From Neobacillus citreus (GTDB lineage Bacteria > Bacillota > Bacilli > Bacillales > Cytobacillaceae): a DNA stretch of 48,669 nucleotides. The DNA is taken from NCBI RefSeq assembly GCF_018343545.2, contig NZ_JAGYPE020000019.1, positions 1-48,669 of the forward strand, read 5' to 3'. Shown here one piece after another: positions 1-8,185 of this stretch. Below the pieces are notes generated by a model. That model had not been told where the DNA came from. It searched no databases and saw only the letters and a list, made by a program, of their open reading frames with translations. Position numbers and translations under genes: made by a program. How positions within the stretch are numbered: position 1 is the first letter of the stretch; each line of letters opens with the position of its first letter.

Positions 1-312
1 GATCATAACTCCCGAACGCACGAAGGAATCAGAGCTCCGGGCGTTATGAAGAGCTCATAACACCCGATCGACCGTAATAATTAGAACTTCAGTCGTTATG
101 AAGGGCTCCATAACACCCGAATGCCCGAAAAAATTAGAACTCCGGTCGTTTTGAAGGGATCATAACTCCCGAATGCCCGAAAAAATTAGAACTCCGGTCG
201 TTTTGAAGGGATCATAACTCCCGAATGCCCGAAGGAATCAGAGCTCCGGTCGTTATAAAAGGTTCATAACACCCAAACGGCTGAAGAAATGGGAGCTCCA
301 GTGGTTATGAAA
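1..312. repeat. 52-53 bp tandem repeat array (left)
   Basis: The string ATAAC(T/A)CCCGA recurs at 5, 57, 110, 162, 214 and 266, so the period is 52-53 bp. The units beginning at 110 and 162 differ by only one base, which points to recent duplication. Most units carry an inverted repeat of the form GTTATGAA-(4 to 6 nt)-TCATAAC at the junction, so each could form a small hairpin. The array is already in progress at base 1, so it extends left of the window. No gene is seen in it. A related array in the same orientation ends the window. Confidence 0.85.
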
Positions 313-325
313 TTCAATCATTTAC

Positions 326-369
326 AAAAAAGGCAAAATGTCCGCCTCAGGTGGACATTTTGTCTTTTT
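326..369. terminator. Bidirectional intrinsic terminator after pepF
   Basis: A long stem pairs AAAATGTCCGCC with GGTGGACATTTT around a TCA loop, continuing outward into A-rich and T-rich arms with one mismatch. The A-run on the left reads as a U-run for the leftward pepF transcript, and the right T-run serves rightward transcription. Confidence 0.85.
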
Positions 370-392
370 GCAATGCCTGACACCCAATCCAA

Positions 393-2210
393 TTATTCGT
401 AAGACCGCTCAAGTTCCTCGATTAGTGACCCAACATAAGCTACCGCTTTCTTGATTGGTTCCGGGCTAGACATGTCAATGCCGGCATGTTTTATCAATTC
501 TAATGGTTTCATGGTTCCGCCAGCGCGAAGGACGTCGAGCCATCTGTCAACTGCAGCCTGGCCTTCTTCCTGGATAATCTGCGCCATAGCCGTGGAAACA
601 GTTAGTCCTGCGGAGTAAGTGTACGGATATAAGCCCATATAATAATGCGGCTGGCGCATCCAGGTCAGGCGGGCACCTTCATCAATCACCACCGTGTCTC
701 CCCAGAACTCGGAAAGAACAGTGCCAGTTACTTCTGTTAATGTTTTCGCAGTCAACGCCCTGCCTTCTTCGGCCAAAGCATACACTCTACGTTGATACTC
801 AGACTCGAGCAGGTGAGTGACAAAATTATGATAGTAGGTTCCTAATAACTGCAAAACAACCCAGCGGCGCATCTGCTTGTCATCTTTGTAATTTACCAAT
901 AAATGCTGGCCCAGCAGCATTTCATTCATGGTTGAAGGAGCCTCGATGAAATACATCGAAGGGCGGACATTCATGATTCGTTGATTCTTATTTGCTAAAT
1001 AAAAATGTCCAGCATGGCCGAACTCATGTGCAAGGGTAAAACAGCCGCGCATGTTATCCTGCCAAGTAATCAGGATATACGGATGTGCCCCGTAAGGACT
1101 TGAACAGAAGGCCCCGGTTGATTTGCCTATATTGTCCGCTCGGTCGACCCATCTTTCATTAAAACCTCTTTCAATTACTTCACAGTATTCAGGTCCCAGG
1201 ACTTTCAAAGATTCCAAGATTACCTGGCTGGCTTCTTCAAAGGTGGTACTTGGATTGAAATCCGGATCGAGCGGTGCTTTCAAATCACAGAAAAGCATTT
1301 CATCAAGACCCAAGACTTTCTTCTTCAAAAGTGCAAACCTGCGCATGTGCGGAGCCAATTCTTTAAAAATGATATCAATCTGATTGTTATACATTTCAAG
1401 CGAAACCTGCTGAGGCTCCAGGAGCATGTGAGTGACAGATTCATAATTGCGTAAGCGGGCAAGTGTAACTTGCTTTTTCACCTCTGTCGAATAAGTAGCT
1501 GCCATTGTATTCGTGTACTGTTTAAGCGTCGAAACAAAAGACTTATAGGCTTTACGACGAACATCTGTATCTTCCGAAAACTCATAGCGGCTTTCAAAAA
1601 GGGCAAAGGAGACCGGCAGCTCATTTCCGTTTGAATCTTGAATTGTCGCAAAGTCCATATCTGCCAATTTTGTCATTTGATAAATTTGATAGGGGGCACC
1701 ATGAACGTCCCCGAGTGCGGCAAGAGCTTCTTCTGTTTCAGGGGAAAGCCGATGTTTTTTCGTTACTAAAAGCTCATTTAAATTTTTTCGGAATGGTTCT
1801 AACCCAGCCTCTTCTTGAAAAAACTTTTCAAGGATTCCTTTTTCAAAATCAAGGATTTCCGAATTGATAAACGATAGGGCAGCAATACTCTTTGTCCGTA
1901 ATAAAGCAAATTTTGCAGAATTGGCTTGGTTTACCGGATCTGACCCGTCAGCCGATTGCTTTAAGTTCACATATGTCCAAGCTTTGATAATCCGCATCGA
2001 ATGCTGCTCCTGTGCCGACAGGCAATCCAGCAAGGCTTTAGAACTTGTATGTAAAGTACCCTTATACTGATCGAAGAAGGCAATCTCTTTATCTATTATG
2101 TCTAACTCTGCTTCCCATGCCTCTAAAGATGGGAATAAATCACTGAGATTCCAAGTGAAATCCTCGGGTACTTCGGACCTGCTCAGCCGTTTTTCGATTG
2201 TTCTATCCAT
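393..2210 (-). CDS. pepF: Oligoendopeptidase F (M3 family zinc metallopeptidase)
   Basis: A cytoplasmic zinc endopeptidase of the M3B family, which cleaves short peptides. The 605-aa protein has the N-terminal helical region typical of PepF and the zinc motif HEFGH at about residues 395-399, with a downstream Glu in EAPSTMNE (about 423) as the likely third ligand. The length fits the family. The reading frame opens 18 codons earlier, but ATG at 2210 is preceded by AGGGGG (2221-2226) at about 10 nt spacing and begins the conserved MDRTIEKRL region, so I use it. The gene is monocistronic, leftward, and ends at a strong terminator. The substrate range cannot be told from sequence. Confidence 0.93.
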   Translation of the reverse strand: MDRTIEKRLSRSEVPEDFTWNLSDLFPSLEAWEAELDIIDKEIAFFDQYKGTLHTSSKALLDCLSAQEQHSMRIIKAWTYVNLKQSADGSDPVNQANSAKFALLRTKSIAALSFINSEILDFEKGILEKFFQEEAGLEPFRKNLNELLVTKKHRLSPETEEALAALGDVHGAPYQIYQMTKLADMDFATIQDSNGNELPVSFALFESRYEFSEDTDVRRKAYKSFVSTLKQYTNTMAATYSTEVKKQVTLARLRNYESVTHMLLEPQQVSLEMYNNQIDIIFKELAPHMRRFALLKKKVLGLDEMLFCDLKAPLDPDFNPSTTFEEASQVILESLKVLGPEYCEVIERGFNERWVDRADNIGKSTGAFCSSPYGAHPYILITWQDNMRGCFTLAHEFGHAGHFYLANKNQRIMNVRPSMYFIEAPSTMNEMLLGQHLLVNYKDDKQMRRWVVLQLLGTYYHNFVTHLLESEYQRRVYALAEEGRALTAKTLTEVTGTVLSEFWGDTVVIDEGARLTWMRQPHYYMGLYPYTYSAGLTVSTAMAQIIQEEGQAAVDRWLDVLRAGGTMKPLELIKHAGIDMSSPEPIKKAVAYVGSLIEELERSYE

Positions 2211-2457
2211 ACATGTATTCCCCCTAAAATATTTAGCTTTCCTAAATTTTATCATATGATTCACCTAAAAATTTAGTCAACTTTATTTTATAGAAAAAGT
2301 TAGGATATCTCACAAACATCAGCTCTGATTTAAATTTCAGTGTTAGATAACCTTACAACTTTGCAGAATGTTCCTTCACGATATGCCATACTTGCATTAT
2401 TAAAACGATTCCTGCTCGTTAAACGATAAAAATGAGCTGACAGGAGGGTGGGAACCG

Positions 2458-2835
2458 ATGGTTAATTATTTTGTTCAATTCATCACAATCCTTTTGATTT
2501 ATCTGATTGGAAATGGATTGGTGCACTGGCTTAATCTTCCTGTTCCTGGGAGCATAGTCGGAATGGCCCTTTTATTCCTCGGTTTGACCTTAAAGGTCTG
2601 TAAACTTAAATGGGTCGAAGCTATAGCACAGCTCCATATCAAACATATTACACTCCTATTTATTCCATTTGCCGTTGGAGTTTGGCATTATACGGGAATC
2701 TTTCGAGTTGAAGGATTAAAACTGACTGCCATACTCGCAGCCAGCAGCATCGCAGTATTGCTTGTTACGGCGGGAATGGCAGAGTTTTTCGAAATAAAAA
2801 CAAAGAGGGGGAGGCAAAATGGAAAAAATGATTGA
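2458..2835 (+). CDS. CidA/LrgA family holin-like membrane protein
   Basis: A small integral membrane protein (125 aa) of the LrgA/CidA family, which resembles phage holins and is linked to murein hydrolase export, pyruvate or overflow metabolism and cell death control. Four hydrophobic segments are visible, with the family block NLPVPGSIVGMALLFLGL near residue 25. The start ATG follows AGGAGGG. The 3' end overlaps the LrgB-type gene by 17 nt, so the two are probably translationally coupled. Whether it is the Cid or the Lrg type cannot be settled here: no LysR-type cidR or LytSR gene is adjacent. Confidence 0.9.
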   Translation: MVNYFVQFITILLIYLIGNGLVHWLNLPVPGSIVGMALLFLGLTLKVCKLKWVEAIAQLHIKHITLLFIPFAVGVWHYTGIFRVEGLKLTAILAASSIAVLLVTAGMAEFFEIKTKRGRQNGKND

Positions 2836-3508
2836 AAGCATCCTTTTATGTACCGCTGTCACGGTAATCAGCTACCTAATCGGATTGAAAGTTTTTAAGA
2901 GATATCAAAAGCCGTGGTTAAACCCTTTATATACCGTTACAGTTTTCATCATTTCGATGATTTCGTTGTTCCACTTAAATATGAAGGATTATACTTCTGG
3001 TTCTGGGGTGTTCTCCCTGCTTTTGGGAACAGCCACTGTTTCATTGGCTATTCCTTTATACAAACATATCAAGCTAATAAAAAAATATTTTTTGGTCATT
3101 CTATGGTCAGTCCTGTCAGGTACAATAACGGGTGTGGCGACGGTTGTGTTTTTGACCAACTTGCTCCATGTAAATAGGGAAATAATGATTACCCTCATTC
3201 CAAAATCAGTTACTGCACCCATTGCACTTTCTATTTCACAATCGGTTGGAGCAAGCTCTTCACTAACCTTGATGTTCGTTCTGTTTTCCGGTATTTTATC
3301 CCTTACTATTGGGCCTTCTATGTTAAAGTACGCGCGTATCAAAAGTGGAATTGCCAAAGGCTTGGCATTGGGAACTTCTGCGCAGGCAATCGGGGCCAAG
3401 AGGGCATTTGAGTGGGGAGAACTCGAAGGTGCTATGGGAAGCATTGCTATGATTACCGCTGCCATCATTATGTCTGTATTCGCCCCTTTAATCCTTTATA
3501 TTTACTGA
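2819..3508 (+). CDS. LrgB/CidB family membrane protein
   Basis: A 229-aa polytopic membrane protein of the LrgB/CidB family, partner of the preceding holin-like protein. Several hydrophobic helices are visible, with the family signature around PKSVTAPIALSISQSVG (about residues 127-143) and GTSAQAIGAKRAFEWGELEGA near the C-terminus. The ATG lies inside the end of the upstream gene, with AGGGGGAGG in that gene's last codons as ribosome site. A hairpin terminator follows. The pair is thought to move small metabolites or control autolysis; the exact role here is inferred only from family. Confidence 0.9.
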   Translation: MEKMIESILLCTAVTVISYLIGLKVFKRYQKPWLNPLYTVTVFIISMISLFHLNMKDYTSGSGVFSLLLGTATVSLAIPLYKHIKLIKKYFLVILWSVLSGTITGVATVVFLTNLLHVNREIMITLIPKSVTAPIALSISQSVGASSSLTLMFVLFSGILSLTIGPSMLKYARIKSGIAKGLALGTSAQAIGAKRAFEWGELEGAMGSIAMITAAIIMSVFAPLILYIY

Positions 3509-3530
3509 ACAAGATTGACATTTTGTAATA

Positions 3531-3566
3531 TAAAAGAAGGAAGATGCTCAACTTCCTTCTTTTTCT
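3531..3566 (+). terminator. Intrinsic terminator after the lrgAB-like pair
   Basis: AAAGAAGGAAG pairs with CTTCCTTCTTT around a short loop, followed by further T residues. Confidence 0.85.
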
Positions 3567-3604
3567 ATTTCCAATAAAAATAAAAAATGTTTTTATAATA
3601 TTTC

Positions 3605-3643
3605 GTCAACTCGTTGACCAAGCTATTTTTCCAATGATATCAT
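3605..3643 (+). promoter_or_regulatory. Promoter with a palindrome over the -35 box
   Basis: TTGACC (3614-3619) and TATCAT (3638-3643) are 18 nt apart and fit a sigma-A promoter for the flavoenzyme gene. A perfect inverted repeat GTCAAC-TC-GTTGAC (3605-3618) covers the -35 box, so a dimeric regulator may bind there. The regulator is not identified. Confidence 0.5.
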
Positions 3644-3647
3644 GACA

Positions 3648-3663
3648 ATGTAAACGTTTTCGA
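3648..3663 (+). promoter_or_regulatory. cre box (CcpA site) at the predicted start site
   Basis: ATGTAAACGTTTTCGA matches the Bacillus cre consensus WTGNAANCGNWNNCWW at all but one defined position. It sits at or just after the predicted transcription start, a usual place for CcpA repression. Confidence 0.6.
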
Positions 3664-3716
3664 TAAACATTATTTTAAAAAAGCATTTAAAAAAATTCAT
3701 AGGGGAGGAAGTAAAA

Positions 3717-4868
3717 ATGAGTTTCGGTAATCACGTCCAATTCAAGGTTTATCAGCAGTACGAGAAAAATATCATTCCGGTATCCTACGAAGAACTAGAG
3801 GCAAAGGCTAAGGAAAAGCTAGAAAATAAGCCCTATTATTATGTAGCTGCTTCAGCGGGTGCCGAAATCACGGCGAAGCAAAATAACAAGGCATTTGAAA
3901 AATGGCAAATTGTCCCTAGAATGCTTTGCGATACATCTTCTAGAGATTTAAGCATCGAGTTATTCGGCAAAAAATTGGCTTACCCAGTTTTGTTGGCACC
4001 AGTTGGGGTTCAGTCTATTGTCCACCCTGAAGGTGAACTCGCAACAGCCAGGGCAGCAGCAGCCATGGATGTTCCGTTCATTGCAAGTACAGCCTCTACA
4101 TACAGTTTGGAAAAAATAGCTGGTGAGATGGGACAAGCTCCCCACTGGTATCAATTATATTGGAGTAAAGATAGGGAAATTGCAGCGAGTATGGTGAAAA
4201 GGGCGGAAGCAGCTGGCTATGATGCAATCGTCATCACCTTGGACACACCGATGATGGCATGGCGCGAAAAGGATATTGAGAATGCCTATCTGCCATTCCT
4301 GGATGCTCAGGGAATCGGCAATTATTTGGAAGACCCTGTATTCTGTTCAAGACTAGACAAATCTCCACAAGAGGATTTGCAAGCGGCTATCATGCTGTGG
4401 GCGAGGGTTTTCGGCAATCCGACTTTAACATGGGAGGACCTTGAATTCATTAAAGCTCAAACCTCCTTACCAATTCTACTAAAAGGAATATTACATCCTG
4501 AAGACGCAAGGCTTGCAGTAGAACATGGTGTAGATGGAATCATCGTCAGCAATCACGGCGGCAGACAGGTCGACGGTGCCATATCTGCAATCGATGCCTT
4601 ACCGGATATCGTCGACGCTGTAAACGGTGAAATTCCAGTACTAATGGACAGCGGAATTCGAAGAGGCTCTGATATTATTAAAGCACTTGCGTTAGGGGCG
4701 AAGGCAGTTTTGGTCGGACGTCCATATATGTACGGTTTGGCTCTGGCGGGTCAAGACGGGGTTAAACAAGTTTTAAGAAACCTAATCGCCGATTTTGACT
4801 TAACACTTGCTTTATCCGGTAAACGCTCTGTTACTGAATTAAATAGAGATTTGTTAAAAAGAGTTTAG
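3717..4868 (+). CDS. Lactate 2-monooxygenase-like FMN-dependent alpha-hydroxy acid oxidizing enzyme
   Basis: A cytosolic FMN enzyme (383 aa) of the L-lactate oxidase, glycolate oxidase and lactate monooxygenase family. Visible marks are the N-terminal tract with YYVAASAG, the FMN-shell segment WYQLYWS (about 144-150), the flavin-contacting lysine in LLKG (K256), and the active-site SNHGGRQVDG with catalytic His280 and Arg283. The C-terminal DSGIRRGSD binds the FMN phosphate. The insert after LDTPMMAWREKD resembles lactate 2-monooxygenase, which yields acetate, CO2 and water, more than lactate oxidase, but substrate is an inference. AGGGGAGG precedes the ATG. A cre box and a palindrome lie upstream, and a thioesterase follows after 12 nt. 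Confidence 0.85.
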   Translation: MSFGNHVQFKVYQQYEKNIIPVSYEELEAKAKEKLENKPYYYVAASAGAEITAKQNNKAFEKWQIVPRMLCDTSSRDLSIELFGKKLAYPVLLAPVGVQSIVHPEGELATARAAAAMDVPFIASTASTYSLEKIAGEMGQAPHWYQLYWSKDREIAASMVKRAEAAGYDAIVITLDTPMMAWREKDIENAYLPFLDAQGIGNYLEDPVFCSRLDKSPQEDLQAAIMLWARVFGNPTLTWEDLEFIKAQTSLPILLKGILHPEDARLAVEHGVDGIIVSNHGGRQVDGAISAIDALPDIVDAVNGEIPVLMDSGIRRGSDIIKALALGAKAVLVGRPYMYGLALAGQDGVKQVLRNLIADFDLTLALSGKRSVTELNRDLLKRV

Positions 4869-4880
4869 GGGGCAAGTAAA

Positions 4881-5366
4881 ATGGGGGAATTGGTGTTAAA
4901 CGCGATTCAGGACGAATATCCGGATGATTTTGCCTGGTGTTATGGCTGCGGAAGATTAAATGAAGCAGGTCATCACTTTCGGACCGGCTGGGACGGGGAT
5001 AAAACCGTTACCATCTATACCCCAAAACCTGAACATCTAGCGCTGCCGGGTTTTGTTTATGGAGGGCTTGTTGCTTCCTTAATTGATTGTCATGGTACGG
5101 GTTCAGCAGCTCTTGTCCTGCACCGGAAAAATGGCCATGAACCGGGGGAAGGGGCTGAACCGCCTCGTTTTGTCACGGCATCCTTAAATGTCAATTTTAT
5201 GAAGCCAACTCCACATGGCATACCATTAAAAGCGGTGGGCATAGTGGAGGAGATTCACCCTAAGAAATTTAAGGTGACAACTGAAGTTTTTGCAGATGAA
5301 ACTCTGTGTGCAAAAGGTGAAGTTGTTGCAGTTGTCATGCCTAGCACATTTGTCCAAAAGGGGTAA
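4881..5366 (+). CDS. PaaI-type hotdog thioesterase
   Basis: A 161-aa single hotdog-fold protein related to PaaI/YigI acyl-CoA thioesterases. The central block GFVYGGLVASLIDCHGTGSA (about residues 54-73) is the hotdog helix, where the Asp is the likely catalytic residue. The N-terminal CYGCG pattern is common in this subfamily. The start ATG follows AGGGGGCAAG, and the gene begins 12 nt after the flavoenzyme stop, so they form an operon. The acyl substrate is unknown; possible roles are hydrolysis of short acyl-CoA or repair of CoA by-products. Confidence 0.82.
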   Translation: MGELVLNAIQDEYPDDFAWCYGCGRLNEAGHHFRTGWDGDKTVTIYTPKPEHLALPGFVYGGLVASLIDCHGTGSAALVLHRKNGHEPGEGAEPPRFVTASLNVNFMKPTPHGIPLKAVGIVEEIHPKKFKVTTEVFADETLCAKGEVVAVVMPSTFVQKG

Positions 5367-5372
5367 TTAATG

Positions 5373-5419
5373 AAAAAAGCAGTTCCTTTACCAAAACCGG
5401 GTAAAAGGACTGCTTTTTC
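5373..5419. terminator. Bidirectional terminator between thioesterase and tetR genes
   Basis: AAAAAGCAGT and following CCTTTACC pair with GGGTAAAAGG and ACTGCTTTTT. The T-run on the right serves the flavoenzyme operon and the A-run on the left serves the converging TetR gene. Confidence 0.85.
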
Positions 5420-5423
5420 TATT

Positions 5424-6326
5424 TTACTTATCAGTTTTATCAAGACCGATAAAAAAATCTTCAACTATACTTTCCAATTTCTTTAGGTCTTCCTTCAGAA
5501 TGCCCCGTAGTTGTGCATTTAAAGAAAAAAGGGCGCTTTCAATTAGGAATTTACGAGGCTTTTTTGTATCCAGCAGCTCTTCTTCAATAAAATCCAATAG
5601 GCTAATAGAGGCAGATTGCTCATTTTGGCCCAATTTGTTTTTGAGGGTAAATATGCCATGATGAATCCTCTTTTGAAAATCATGCTGATTTTTTTTACAA
5701 TCAGGGAACCAGGATTCCAAAGTCAGCGGACTAATTAATTGCTCATCCTGTACCGCCACTTCATTCACCATATTTACTAACCGGTTAACTGTATAGCGTA
5801 CTACATGGCTGAGATTGGCATTTGAATCATGGGTCAATAGCGAAAACTTTAAGTTCTCTCTAAGCATTCCCATAAACATAATGGCACAATCTAATAAATA
5901 GTCTTTCTTTTTTTCGCCAAAAAGATCAATTAAACGCAGGTAAACCCAATGTATGTTCTTTACTTTTCCCCGTTCAATAAATTGCTTTAGGTCGGCATCA
6001 TTAGAAACCAACACCTCTTCAAAAAGGGTGATTAACTTATTTTTTCGATTCGTCTTTAATTGAAGTTCAATCTGCTTAATAAAGATTTCAATATCTGAAC
6101 GGTCTTGGCCCATTAATAACTCATTTCGTAATGTCGCTAATTCCGAATAAACAGATTTAAAAATAGCAATTAATAATTCATTTTTGGAGGAAAAGTAATT
6201 ATAAAAGGTCCCTTTGGAAATGCCGCTGTAATCTAAAATATCCTGAATCGATGTTGACTGAAACCCTTTATCAATAAATAGCTGATGGGCCATTTTGACA
6301 ACATGCTTTTTTCGTTCATTCATCAT
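5424..6326 (-). CDS. TetR/AcrR family transcriptional regulator
   Basis: A 300-aa repressor-type protein. The N-terminal TetR DNA-binding domain (about 5-55) is clear: IDKGFQSTSIQDILDYSGIS followed by KGTFYNYFSSKNEL. The rest is an all-helical ligand-binding region of about 240 aa, longer than in most TetR proteins. It lies divergent to a 14-TM drug exporter, so it probably represses that gene and itself. The frame has two adjacent ATG codons (6326 and 6323); AAGGTG lies 4 and 7 nt upstream of them respectively, so the second is possible. The ligand is unknown. Confidence 0.9.
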   Translation of the reverse strand: MMNERKKHVVKMAHQLFIDKGFQSTSIQDILDYSGISKGTFYNYFSSKNELLIAIFKSVYSELATLRNELLMGQDRSDIEIFIKQIELQLKTNRKNKLITLFEEVLVSNDADLKQFIERGKVKNIHWVYLRLIDLFGEKKKDYLLDCAIMFMGMLRENLKFSLLTHDSNANLSHVVRYTVNRLVNMVNEVAVQDEQLISPLTLESWFPDCKKNQHDFQKRIHHGIFTLKNKLGQNEQSASISLLDFIEEELLDTKKPRKFLIESALFSLNAQLRGILKEDLKKLESIVEDFFIGLDKTDK

Positions 6327-6383
6327 TTATCACCTTGATTTTTTTTTGTACCGAGTGTATAAATTCATAGTACCTGAATTTTT

Positions 6384-6496
6384 ACTAGTTTACAAACCAA
6401 TAAAACACGCAGATTTTTTTATTGCAAAAATTGAACAGCGCGTATATTATTATGTAAGTATGAAACAGGGGTATAAAAAAATGAACAACTAGTTTA
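6384..6496 (+). promoter_or_regulatory. Exporter promoter with a repeated 9-mer as candidate TetR operator
   Basis: TTGCAA (6422-6427) and TATTAT (6445-6450) are 17 nt apart and would drive the MFS gene. The 9-mer ACTAGTTTA occurs at 6384-6392 and again at 6488-6496, flanking this promoter. It is a candidate half-site for the divergent TetR protein, but neither copy is a full palindrome. Confidence 0.4.
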
Positions 6497-6510
6497 TAGG
6501 GGGAAATAGA

Positions 6511-8091
6511 ATGGATCAAACCATAAATAAGTCCGGCCAGCCGCCATATGGCATTATAGCGGTGTTAATGGTTGGTGCTTTTATAGCGTTTTTAAATAAT
6601 ACATTATTAAATATTGCTTTGCCTTCAATAATGAAGGACTTGGACGTGGAAGCATCAACTGTGCAGTGGCTGACCACCGGCTTTATGCTCGTAAACGGAA
6701 TTTTAATTCCATCCACCGCTTATTTAATTCAAAAATATTCAGTTCGACGATTGTTCTTATCGGCAATGCTATTATTTTTAGCTGGGACAATTCTCGCAGG
6801 TACTGCTCACGTTTTTCCTATATTATTAGGCGGACGGATGCTGCAGGCTTCGGGTTCTGCCATTTTAATGCCGCTCTTGATGAATGTTATGTTAGTAAGC
6901 TTCCCAGTTGAAAAAAGGGGAACGGCAATGGGCGTGTTCGGCCTCATTTTAATGTCTGCACCAGCCATTGGGCCTACCCTTTCAGGCTGGATTATTGAAC
7001 ATTATGATTGGAGAATGCTCTTCCACTTTATTACACCAATAGCCGTCGTTGTAGTATTAATCGGCTTTTTCTTACTGAAGGATAAAAAAGAAAAAGTGAA
7101 TATGCGTATTGATATAATTTCACTTGCGTTATCTAGTCTTGGCTTTGGCGGAATCCTTTATGGATTTAGTTCCGCTGGAAAGCGAAATACTTCAGGAGAT
7201 ACAGGCGGCAGTACATGGGGCCAAGGCGGCTGGGATGACCCTATTGTCTATGGCTCAATTATTATTGGAGTCGTATGCTTGATTGTGTTTATTTTGCGAC
7301 AGCTAAAGCAAGAAAATCCTTTACTGAATTTCCGAGTTTATAAATACCCAATGTTTGCTTTATCTTCTGCAATCGCCATGGTTGTCAATATGGCATTGTT
7401 TTCTGGGATGATTTTGCTTCCGATTTACGTTCAGACCATTCGCGGCATTTCGCCAATGGATGCGGGATTGATGCTGCTTCCTGGAGCGATTTTGATGTCC
7501 ATCATGTCGCCGATCACAGGAAAATTGTTCGATAAGTTTGGCGGCCGTATCTTGGCGCTTACCGGTTTAACTATATTGACAGTAACAACTTTTATGTTTA
7601 CTAAGCTTGAGCTGCATACTTCCTATACACACTTGATTATTCTATATTCCGTCCGGATGTTTGGCATGTCGATGGTCATGATGCCGGTATCAACGAATGG
7701 CTTAAATCAATTACCAGCCCGCTTATATCCACATGGAACAGCAATGAACAATACCTTAAACCAGGTGGCTGGTGCGATTGGTACTGCCTTGTTAGTAACG
7801 GTTATGACCAACAGGACTACTGCAAAGGCAGAGGAACTTGGGGCTGCTGCGCAGGCAGCCATGAAAAACGCTACCCAGTCTCCAACACCGGAAGTTATCG
7901 CGCAAGTGAAACAAGAAATTATGATGAAAGCCATGTTAGATGGAATTAATTACTCCTTCATCTTTGCGACTGCTATCTCTGCGGTTGCACTAGTCCTCGC
8001 CTTCTTTATTAAGCGGGCAAAGCAGGCGGAGGATCCTAGTGAAACAAAGCCAGCAGGTACCAAGGTAACAACTAAATTAGCAGGAAATTAA
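6511..8091 (+). CDS. DHA2 family multidrug efflux MFS transporter (14 TM, EmrB/QacA type)
   Basis: A 526-aa plasma membrane proton antiporter. About 14 hydrophobic segments are visible, with the DHA2 features LNNTLLNIALPSI in TM1, GRMLQASGSAILMPL in TM4 and the antiporter motif C region GLILMSAPAIGPTLSGWI in TM5. The C-terminal tail is hydrophilic. ATG follows AGGGGGAAATAG. It is divergent from the TetR gene and ends at a terminator, so it is a single-gene unit likely induced by a compound that releases that repressor. It resembles LmrB/YhcA-type exporters of Bacillus; the drug or metabolite exported cannot be named. Confidence 0.9.
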   Translation: MDQTINKSGQPPYGIIAVLMVGAFIAFLNNTLLNIALPSIMKDLDVEASTVQWLTTGFMLVNGILIPSTAYLIQKYSVRRLFLSAMLLFLAGTILAGTAHVFPILLGGRMLQASGSAILMPLLMNVMLVSFPVEKRGTAMGVFGLILMSAPAIGPTLSGWIIEHYDWRMLFHFITPIAVVVVLIGFFLLKDKKEKVNMRIDIISLALSSLGFGGILYGFSSAGKRNTSGDTGGSTWGQGGWDDPIVYGSIIIGVVCLIVFILRQLKQENPLLNFRVYKYPMFALSSAIAMVVNMALFSGMILLPIYVQTIRGISPMDAGLMLLPGAILMSIMSPITGKLFDKFGGRILALTGLTILTVTTFMFTKLELHTSYTHLIILYSVRMFGMSMVMMPVSTNGLNQLPARLYPHGTAMNNTLNQVAGAIGTALLVTVMTNRTTAKAEELGAAAQAAMKNATQSPTPEVIAQVKQEIMMKAMLDGINYSFIFATAISAVALVLAFFIKRAKQAEDPSETKPAGTKVTTKLAGN

Positions 8092-8108
8092 TCCGCACCA
8101 AATTTTTT

Positions 8109-8140
8109 ACCAGGTATTCCTTTCGGATGCCTGGTTTTTA
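8109..8140 (+). terminator. Intrinsic terminator after the exporter gene
   Basis: ACCAGGTATTCC pairs with GGATGCCTGGT, with a TTTC loop and one bulge, followed by TTTTTA. Confidence 0.8.
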
Positions 8141-8185
8141 TATATAATGAATAATGAGATGTTTCGGAAGGGAGAAGGGGAAGCT

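Noticed and set aside
1..312. Possible CRISPR array
   Set aside because: The repeat unit runs through the whole 52-53 bp period and adjoining units are nearly identical; there are no unique spacers and no cas genes.
2403..2427. Direct repeats of AAACGAT before the CidA-type gene as an operator
   Set aside because: Two 7-mers 18 bp apart in AT-rich DNA can arise by chance, and no -10 box is placed consistently.
2989..3468. 159-aa reading frame on the minus strand
   Set aside because: It lies opposite the LrgB-type gene, has no ribosome site and a composition typical of an antisense shadow.
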